A stretch of DNA of 64,000 nucleotides from Annona cherimola (Eukaryota > Streptophyta > Magnoliopsida > Magnoliales > Annonaceae): positions 61,508,008-61,572,007 of the forward strand of contig CM059973.1 of assembly GCA_030490835.1 (NCBI GenBank), in the 5' to 3' direction. The notes below the pieces were generated by a model that was not told where the DNA came from, ran no database searches, and saw nothing but the letters and a program-made list of their open reading frames with translations. Of this stretch, positions 56,021 through 64,000 are shown piece after piece (positions within the stretch are counted from its first letter, which is position 1; each line of letters starts with the position of its first letter). The translations under genes and the position numbers were made by a program.

Positions 56021-59000
56021 CTATTCCGACCCCCTAACAATTTGGTAAGGGTTCGGGGTAGAGTCTTCTCCACACAACCTAGCCAAAAAATTGTCTTTAC
56101 AGATTTTGTCAATAATATCTTGAGGAAGGTTTCCCCACCAAGTCACCTGTTCAAAAAAAGAATTACAAACCAACTCAGCAAGAGAATGGGCCACCATATT
56201 TCCTTGCCTAAGGACATGATGGACAGAGAAGTGAGGGTTTGCATGGAGAATATTACGGATATCAGAAATAACATGTCCCACCGGAGATGATATGAGTTCA
56301 TTGTTGGACAGATATGTGCAAAGAAGCAAAGAGTCAGATTCAATCTGAACACATCCACGATTTAGATGAAGGGCCCACTTAGCTCCCAAAAGGAACGCGG
56401 TAGCTTCCATAAGAAGTGCCTCCCCAACGCCCTGCCGTCTCCATCCCATCGCTTCGATAAAAGACCCATGAGAATCCCTGATGACAGCAGCACACCCAAT
56501 AACCCCCGAATCATGCACGCACCGTGCGTCAACATTCATCTTAAGAGCACCGACTGGAGGCCTTGTCCATCTAGGCACAAGGGGTGGGTCGAAAACATTC
56601 GCTTGGTCCAAAAGTTTGGCCTTACCCAAATGCTGCAGATACTCCCGGCACCATGGGAGAATAACGTCAAAGACTGGTTGAACTCCCTCCATCTTAAGCT
56701 TGTTTCGTAAAAACCAGACTCGCCAGCAAAATACCATGAAGAAAGTCAAGTCTGCAGTCCTATTCCTAGCAGCAAGGTTTATAAGGATGGCCCTGACCGA
56801 CGGCGACGGGGGCCACGCTGGTACAACTTTTCGAGCATGGCAGGCAGTATGAGCACACCATAGAAACAAGTGGTCAGCATCCTCGACAACATTTTTGCAA
56901 AAAACACACAACGTATCCACCACCGCAATGCCCCTCCGGGATAGGTTGACGGACGTTGGTAGAGCATCCTTTATTAGCCGCCACCCGAAGATTTGCACCT
57001 TACTTGGAAGATTGGTTCGCCAGATAGCCTTAAAAGAACCTGACAGATGAGGATTTTCGGTGTCCCCCTTAAGCATCCTGTGTGCCGACTTAACAGAGAA
57101 AAGGCCCCTCGGTTCGTGATTCCAGAAGATGTTGTCATTAGCGGGACAGCTAGGAAGTGGTACCCTGTTAACAACCTGCCACCCAGGCTCCCCCACAGCT
57201 GCCACCACTCTATCTTTGTTCCACCCCTTTGTCACTGGATCAATGAAGTGGGCAACCGTAACATCCTCCGGTATGGTAAGCGGAAGAGGACCCGCCTTGC
57301 ACAGTTCAGAATCAAGCCATGAATCTTTGAAAAATCTAACCCGATTCCCATCACCAATCCGCCATTTACACCCGGGGTGAATGACATCACGCGCCTTGAG
57401 GATACTCTTCCATGTGTAAGAATCAGACGACTTCGACTTACAACTCCAAACGTCAGTATTAGGGAAGTATTTGGCTTTTAAAACCCTGAAGCAGAGAGAT
57501 GCCGAGTCCCGAGACAACCTCCAAATCTGCTTCGCGAGAAGGGCATAGTTGAAGGCATGAAGGTCACGAAATCCCAAACCACCTGCCCGTTTGGTCTTAC
57601 ACATCTCCTTCCAAGCCACCCAGCACATCTTGCGCTTGTCCCCCTGATCTCCCCACCAAAATTTGCTTAGCATCCCATTGATATCCTTACAAAAAGATTG
57701 GGGTAGCAGAAAAATGCTCATGGAGTAAGCAGGTATCGCCTGTGCAACCGCCTTGATCAAAACTTCCTTCCCGCCCCAAGAAAGAAGACGAGCCTTCCAA
57801 CCTTGAATTTTGTTCCATATGCGCTCCTTAATACTCTTAAACATTTCCCGCTTAGCTCGCCCAACCCACGATGGAAGGCCGAGGTAACGGCGAATAACCT
57901 TCCCTGAGGAACCCATCAAGTTTGCTATCGCCTCTCTGTCGTAGTCATTTGTATTAGAACTGAAGAAAATTGAGGTTTTGTCAACATTGATCGATTGGCC
58001 CGATGAGGAACAATAGACACTGAGAATATCCATGAACCGCCTTATCTCTTGTTCATCTGCACGAAGGAAGATGAGAGCATCATCAGCAAAGAGTAGATGA
58101 GTGAGTTGAGGTCCCTGTGGGTTTAACTTGATTCCATGAATTAGGCCCTGAGCAGCCGCTCTAGTAATAAGCGCGGAGATACCCTCAGCACAAAGGAGAA
58201 ATAGATAAGGAGACAGCGGATCCCCTTACCTTAGCCCCCTCTGAGGATTGAAGTATCTGGACTTGAAACCGTTCACATTTACACGATAGCGGACTGTGGA
58301 GATGCAGCTCATAATCCAGTTTACCCATACTGGACAAAAATTCATGGCCACCATGACCCGTTCCAGAAAAGCCCACTCCACCCGATCGTAAGCCTTTGAC
58401 ATATCCAGCTTGATGGCCATCTCACACCTACGCCCCCTCTTTCGTCTCCTAAGACAGTGAATGACTTCATAGGCAACCAACATATTATCTGATATAAGCC
58501 GGCCCGGAACAAAGGCGCTTTGTTCCTCCCCAACGACCTCCCTGAGAGAAGCTTTGAGCCTATTTGCAAGGACCTTTGCCAAAATTTTATACACCACATT
58601 GCAAAGGCTGATTGGTCGAAAATGTGACAATTCCTGAGCCCCCGCCCTTTTCGGGATCAATACCAGAGTCGTGGAGTTTACCTTTCGGACATGACTGCTC
58701 GTGAGAGCATGATTCCTCTCCTCCATAAAGGATCTACACCACTGAAAGATTTCGGGTCCAACAATGTTCCAATGCTTTTGGAAAAAACCAGGTGACATTC
58801 CGTCTGGTCCAGGGGCCTTAGTAGGAGCCATTGCTTTCACCGCTTGTTCCACCTCATATGGCCTTAGTGGCCCAACCAAATCCCGTCTTTGGTTGGCCGA
58901 GATCTTCCTTGTGATATGGCTACTAATCCACTCCGCTACCTGTGGGTTCGAGGAAGAAAAAACCTTGGAGAAGTGGGCGACTGACATATCCAACAGCTGA

Positions 59001-60220
59001 TCTTGTTCCCCAACCCATCTTCCATCCTCGTCCTTTAGTGCCTCAATGAAATTTGTCCGTCTCCTGTTTGAAGCCATTCTGTGGAAAAAGCCTGTGTTTC
59101 GGTCCCCCTCCCGGAGCCAGTGTGTTTTCGCGCGGATTCTCCATAGTTGTTCCTCGTCCTCCAACAGAAGGTTTATTTGGAGTTTGAGCTTTCTCATGGC
59201 AACATCGCGGGCATCAGAGGGGGTAAGCTCCATCAAGGAAGTAAGCTGTCTCTGTTTCCCGACAATAGACTTCCTGAGGTTTCCTTTCTTCAATCGGTTC
59301 CATTTGAATAATTCCCTACCGCATCTGTCAAGTTTCCAACTAAGAAGATCAGCATCGGTCACCTCCCCCTCAGGTTTGGACTCCCACACCTTTTGAATAA
59401 TATGATTGGCCTTTGGATCGCGTGCCCAAAACAACTCATATCTGAATTCCTTCGGAGGTCTCCTTCTACCATTCCTCGAATCAAGTAATAACAATAGCGG
59501 ACAGTGGTCCGAGTTGGCCGCCGAGAGGTGGACAACTCTCGCATAAGGAAACAGATTAAGCCAAGCCGGGGTTGAGAGCCCCCTGTCAAGCCTAGCTTCC
59601 ACTCTTTGGGAACCCCTTCGATTGTTGCTCCAAGTCATAGGTCCCCCCACGAAGCCCAAATCCTGCAGGTTGCACCTGTCGATGGTACCGCAGAAAAGAT
59701 CCATTTGAGATTGGTTTCGGGTTCGGGAGCTGATGTATTCGGTTGGCCCCGTGACTTCGTTAAAATCACCCATAACAAGCCAAGGAGAATCAGAATCAAC
59801 TGCTAGCTGAAGAAGAATTTTCCAGGTAAGATGGCGGCTGTGAGTCTCGGGGTGACCGTAGAACCCCGTGAACCGCCATCCCAAAAAGTCCACGTCTATA
59901 TGATGCGCCGAGTAGTTCCGAAGAGACGCTGGATGGTCTTTATTCCAAAGTAGAGCCAAGCCTCCGCTTCTTGCCGCAGCCTCAACCACAAAACAAGAGT
60001 CAAAACGAAGCTTCCTCTTTATTCTTTCCATCTCTCTCGTATTACACTTTGTTTCTGACAAAAAGACAAGTTTGGGCTCTTTTCTCCTAACTAGATCAAA
60101 AAGATTCCGAATTGCGCGTGGGTTCCCAAGCCCACGGCAATTCCAAGCCAGAATAGCCATTTTAGTTGAGGTGGGGCTGAGGAAAACCCTCAGCCTCCAC
60201 CTCCCCATTAATGCCCCCAT
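56021..60220 (-). pseudogene. L1 ORF2 with one premature stop (endonuclease, RT, RNase H)
   Basis: 1400 codons in one uninterrupted frame apart from TAA at 58228-58226 (codon 665), where relatives have Gln in RGLRQGDPLSP; CAA to TAA is a single C-to-T change. The first functional Met is probably residue 21 (MAILAWNCRGLGN). The endonuclease has N27, SETK, MGDFNEV and NSDHCPL; RT has LDMSKAYDRVEW and, after the stop, FADD at about 710. The zf-RVT C-x2-C and H-x4-C pattern (CVFCKN ... DHLFLWC) and RNase H residues (NVDAR, LMEATA, IESDS) are retained. The stop separates the RT active site from the endonuclease, so the copy is expected to be inactive. Confidence 0.92.
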
Positions 60221-60229
60221 CCATTACCT

Positions 60230-60558
60230 TTACCCGCTTCCCCTCCTCCAAAATTTCCCCCAAGACCTCCATTCTTCCTCTTTTCTGATTTCGGGACCCC
60301 CCCCCTCATTGGGATTGGGCGGTTCCTTTCCCTTCCCTTCCCGGGCTCTCCTCTTCCACCCTCTCCTACTATCCTGCATAATATTATCCCCCGATTCGGA
60401 ACCCCTTAGATGATCCTCCCCGGAACCACCCACTTGAGAGCAAAACTTCCCCTCATCCTCCTCCTCCCCAGCTTGTACTTGTACATCAAACCACATAGGA
60501 ACAACCGGCCCCCTTCCGGGGCCCCTATAAGCGTCCCCATCTGCCTCCCTAGTCACCA
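60230..60558 (-). pseudogene. L1 ORF1 (gag-like) C-terminal fragment
   Basis: About 109 codons open from the 5' truncation point to a TAA at 60230-60232. Gly, Glu and Arg-rich (RGPGRGPVVPMWFDVQVQAG ... RRGSG), typical of the tail of plant L1 ORF1. The RNA-binding and zinc-knuckle parts are missing because of the truncation. Confidence 0.65.
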
Positions 60559-60655
60559 CAGACAAGGTCTTGAGTACCAAACGAAAACGAACATCCGTGT
60601 GGTTTGAATAAGAGAAGAAACAGGGCCGGAGACAGCACGTGACACTGTATTCATT
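60559..60655. repeat. Inverted duplication, right arm, distal part
   Basis: Reverse complement of 51651-51772, the CPK-proximal upstream region, with 'cttctcttattcaa' and 'gaaataat' conserved in both. It starts with the LINE target duplication. Confidence 0.75.
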
Positions 60656-60689
60656 ATTTCAAATTTCATCCAAATTAAAAATTAAATAT

Positions 60690-61085
60690 GCACATGGGCA
60701 GTATTGGCTTAAAAATAAATATATTTATGTGTGAATTAGAAAAATATTTAGGTACATTCGCATATGTATTAGAATATAATAATATTTTATAAAATCATAT
60801 ATCTACATAATAATAATATTTTTAGATGATTTAAATGGTGAAAATACTTCATCAAAAATATGTTGAGAATACTATTTGAAAATGGATATTTAATATTAAA
60901 ATATTTTATTATGTTGATTTTATACATTTATAAATGAGGCCATGTACAATAATATTAAACAAATAAGAGGATTTTTATGATAATACAAATGATATTAAAT
61001 ACAATAAATGAAGTTAATTTTTCATCAATTATTTAGATATTAAAAATGAGTGAGGTTACATGGAGGAAGAGTTTCATAGAAGAAT
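60690..61085 (+). repeat. Dispersed 0.45-kb non-coding repeat
   Basis: Matches 30420-30925 in the same orientation (for example 'ttgattttatacattt' and 'tttttcatcaattat'). Confidence 0.55.
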
Positions 61086-61544
61086 TCCAATTTTTATATA
61101 TAATGACCCATCTAAATATTTGACTGTGTGAAATTGACAATTTTTAAAAGTGTATTTATATTTTTTTTTAAATTTAAAAAATAAAGAAAACTACATCAAA
61201 TTTAAAATATAATAGTAAATAAATTCTATAAATTATCAAATTTCACAGTTTTATATTTAGGCGAGGATGATGTATGTATAAAAAATTATAATAGTGTCTG
61301 TTTTGGTCGGCCTCATGTTATGATGGGCCATTAGAAATTGAAAAAATTTGACGAAAATAAATAATTTCATCCCATCCTATATGCTGAAATGATCTTAAAC
61401 AGGCCTGCAAATCTTGATTACAAACGCATCCGAGGACTAAATCCAACTACGTTTTTTCGGTAATAAATTCAACTACTGAAGTATATAAGTAAAATGATCT
61501 TCTCATACCAGTTGGAAATCCGGCAATTTCTAACTAGTCCAAAC

Positions 61545-61870
61545 ACTTATTTTTAATTTTTTTCGAAATTTTTTTATAAACATGTTAATATAGTTATGTT
61601 TAATTTATAAATCAAATTTTACTATTTTTAGAGGTTTATATATATATTTATTTTTTATTTATAAACACGGGATTTATAAATTCAGGAGTATCTAAGTCAT
61701 ACCCCTAAGTCGTTTTAAAATGACTTAGATATCCCTGTATTTATAAATAAAAAATAAATATACACACATTTTTAAAAATGATAAAATTTGGTTTATAAAT
61801 TAAATATAACTAGATTAACATGTTTATAAAAAAAAAATCAAAAAAATAAAAAAGTAAGTGTTTTGACCGG
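61545..61870. mobile_element. Foldback MITE
   Basis: A long, almost perfect palindrome. 'taaacatgttaatatagtta' pairs with 'aactagattaacatgtttat', and the centre 'gtcattttaaaatgac'-like loop is near 61705. Same family as 28392, 28730 and 29742. Confidence 0.75.
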
Positions 61871-62293
61871 CCGGTTTGAGAAATGCATGTAACGTCACTT
61901 TGGGGCCTGCTGGCACTATAACGAAAATGCAACGCAGGAACGGTTACGAGCCACTAAAACCATTTGTCTTATCTTTTTTCTGAAAATAAAATTTCTATCA
62001 ATGCGGTAACGGCATTTTGCATTTGTTTTTATTTTGCTGCAGGAAAAAGATTTTCTTGTAGTGTGTACTTGTGCGATGAGACGAAATCATGATGAGATTT
62101 AGATGACGAGTTGTTCACCCTTGCAAGATGAGAAATCGAATGAAACTTCGGAAGTACTAAAATTTTTGAATGAAAATTTTTTGGTGTAAGAGTTGTTGAA
62201 ATTAGACAAAATAATACCATATGATATGAGTAATAATGAGGAATAAAAATAATAAATATAAAATAGATATGTTAGTTGTATAGATTATTATGC
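61871..62293. other. Intergenic, no gene recognised
   Basis: A short stretch with no domain, then Tourist-like body sequence from about 62150 that continues beyond the insertion at 62294. Confidence 0.4.
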
Positions 62294-62745
62294 GGGTTAA
62301 TTTTAAATATACTCACTCATTTTGCCCTTAATTTTTAAATATATCCACAAGTATGATTAAAATTTTATTCATATCCATTCCATCTAACACAATTAAAAAT
62401 TATCTATATTCATCATAACAAATATCCAAAATGCCCTTTATTATTTAATAATAATAGAATTTTTGCTGTGACTGAAGTTGAATTTTGTGATGGAAACTCA
62501 TCTAACTTGAAAGAGAAACAAGACAGAATGAGTTTTGACGATTTGGATATAACGCCCATGACAATAAATGCTAGATTGGGGTATTTTGAGATTTTAAAAT
62601 TATTAAACATTTCTACTTGACATATTGGGTATTTCAAAAATCATGAAATACTTAATAGATATATGTAAAAATTTTCGAACTTAGCAAATATATTTGTAAT
62701 TAAGGACAAATATAGTGAGTATAATTGAAATTAACTCTAGTTGTG
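62294..62745. mobile_element. TIR element related to 14370-15145
   Basis: Inverted ends GGTTAATTTTAAATATACTC and, from the right, AGTTAATTTCAATTATACTC. It is inserted within Tourist-like sequence, whose body resumes after it (ttgtgtagaaatgattgaaa). Non-coding. Confidence 0.6.
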
Positions 62746-62867
62746 TAGAAATGATTGAAAAGTAGAATAGTTTGTATACGAATATATGAAAAATAATTAA
62801 AAATTGGATAGTCGTAGAAATTGAAAAGTTTTAGATAAATAGTTTATTTAAAACCAAACACATTTAA

Positions 62868-63397
62868 AGAGTGTGTTTGGAAAGTGATAAAACTTTTGAA
62901 AAAAAGTTTTTAGTATAAAAGTTTTCAAAATATAAAAAAATGATATAATATGATAGACATAATCATGAGGAATAAAAAAATAAAATTAAAATAGATAGGT
63001 TAAATGTGTGGGTAGTTGTGTAAAATAATTAAAAAATAGAGTAATTGTATAAGAAAAATAAAGAAATAATTAAAAATAAAGTAATTATGGAGAGTAAAAA
63101 AATTTTGTTTTATATATTTTAGATATTATCAAACATTTCCTAAAACTTTTTAATCTAAAACTTTTTATTTTTTTATAACTATACTATTTTTTAATTAGTT
63201 TTTATATCTTTTCATACAACTACCTTACTTTTCAACCATTTTTACACAATAACTATATAACTAACCTATCTATTTTAACTTTATTCTTTTTACTCTTCCT
63301 TATTACCTCTATTATATCATATCATTTTTTATCAGTTCAGAAAATTTTACATAAAAAACTTTTCATCGAAATTTTTATCATTTTTCCAAACACACCC
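62868..63397. mobile_element. Tourist-like MITE pair or long palindromic copy
   Basis: The left end is GAGTGTGTTTGG, the right end CCAAACACACCC followed by TTA (63398-63400). The two halves are largely reverse complements about a centre near 63130. Either one 530-bp copy or two head-to-head copies. Confidence 0.6.
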
Positions 63398-63400
63398 TTA

Positions 63401-64000
63401 ATATACCAATAATATTTCAGAGATTCCTCTTATATCCTATAACCTTTTACCTTAGATTTCTATTATACTCATGCAAACAAAAAAACTATTGACTACCATA
63501 TTGGAAAGATAATTTTATCACTTCAAAATTTTCCTCTTTGAAACGATTTAGTCATAATATAATATTTGAATCACTTAGATTTACAAATTCATGCTCTATC
63601 AATGTTAATTGAATTATATTAGAGTTGAATCATTTCAATTAAGAAATTATAGAGGGTAAAATCATTTTTCAAAAAGGTAGTTAATGGTTATTTTGACGGG
63701 AATTATTTCAATGCACTATAACTCAAGTCTTACCATTTTTGAAATGTGTATATGTATATATTATTTTTGAAAATAGAGATAGTTTAGTCATTTAAAAAGT
63801 ACTGAAATCCCTCTATTTTTAAAAATAAAAAAACATAAGAACATATTTTCAAAAATGTCAAAATTTGAATTATAGATTAAATACACGTAAATTAAGAGTG
63901 TTTTCATTGCATAGATATAAGAAATATTTAAGAGAAATATTATAAGAATAAAAAAAATTTAAAACATTGCAGGTATAGTAAAAATTATGGATAAATATTG
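63401..64000. other. AT-rich intergenic end of window
   Basis: Resembles parts of the 1-1740 repeat, and a further foldback-like stretch lies at about 63700-63910 ('ttaccatttttgaaatgtgt' versus 'acatattttcaaaaatgtca'). No gene. Confidence 0.4.

Larger units (their letters stand above)
55985..60558 (-). mobile_element. L1-clade LINE, 5'-truncated, near-intact ORF2
   Basis: About 4.57 kb, ending in an 18-base poly(A) (poly-T at 55985-56002 on +). It is flanked by CAGACAAGGTCTT at 55974-55986 (its last bases merge with the tail) and 60559-60571. It contains the C-terminal part of ORF1 (60558-60230) and all of ORF2 (60220-56021), separated by 9 bp. Plant L1 order is seen: endonuclease, reverse transcriptase, zinc-knuckle-like zf-RVT and RNase H. 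An exact target duplication and a single nonsense change indicate a young insertion. Confidence 0.92.

Noticed and set aside
57047..57380. Open frames on the + strand across the L1
   Set aside because: They are shadows of the ORF2 frame on the opposite strand.

Overview
The window is nuclear DNA of a flowering plant. The evidence is spliced genes with GT-AG introns, a plant-only kinase family (CDPK), plant-type L1 and RTE LINEs, Tourist-like MITEs and strongly AT-rich intergenic DNA. Introns are very large (one is about 8.2 kb) and full of transposons, as in woody, repeat-rich genomes; a magnoliid or similar lineage is only a guess. No tRNA, rRNA, CRISPR or prokaryotic-style operon was seen.

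Layout. (1) 1-16810: no host gene. Old repeats: a diverged direct-repeat pair (1-1740 and 13600-16600), a 4.0-kb solo LTR (5800-9830) and several MITEs, some nested. (2) 17037-25122, + strand: a four-exon gene for a 545-residue coiled-coil, probably nuclear, plant protein of unknown function; its introns carry three tandem duplications and a foldback element. (3) 25123-32822: intergenic, made of foldback MITEs and a large inverted repeat, between two convergent genes. (4) 32823-51371, - strand: a complete 12-exon calcium-dependent protein kinase gene of the CPK16/18/28 type (group IV). The spliced reading frame is open throughout and gives 542 residues with an N-myristoylation start, an intact kinase core, an autoinhibitory junction and four EF-hands. 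Its introns hold a hAT-like element, a 5'-truncated RTE LINE and, in intron 1, a near-full-length RTE LINE in the opposite orientation. (5) 51372-64000: upstream of the kinase. Part of the kinase promoter region is present again as an inverted copy, split by a short SINE-like insert and by a 4.6-kb L1 LINE whose ORF2 is open except for one nonsense codon. The right end is MITEs.

How it fits together. The two host genes are tail to tail and show no sign of shared function. The kinase is expected to sit at the plasma membrane and couple Ca2+ to phosphorylation. The strongest observations are insertions whose empty site survives in a nearby duplicate (35473-36454, 37464-38513, 5800-9830, 29742-30083, 14370-15145 and 55742-60558), which allow boundaries and target duplications to be read directly. 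I found no convincing new biochemical system. The most testable idea is that oppositely oriented RTE copies flanking kinase exons 2-9 could pair in the pre-mRNA and favour back-splicing.
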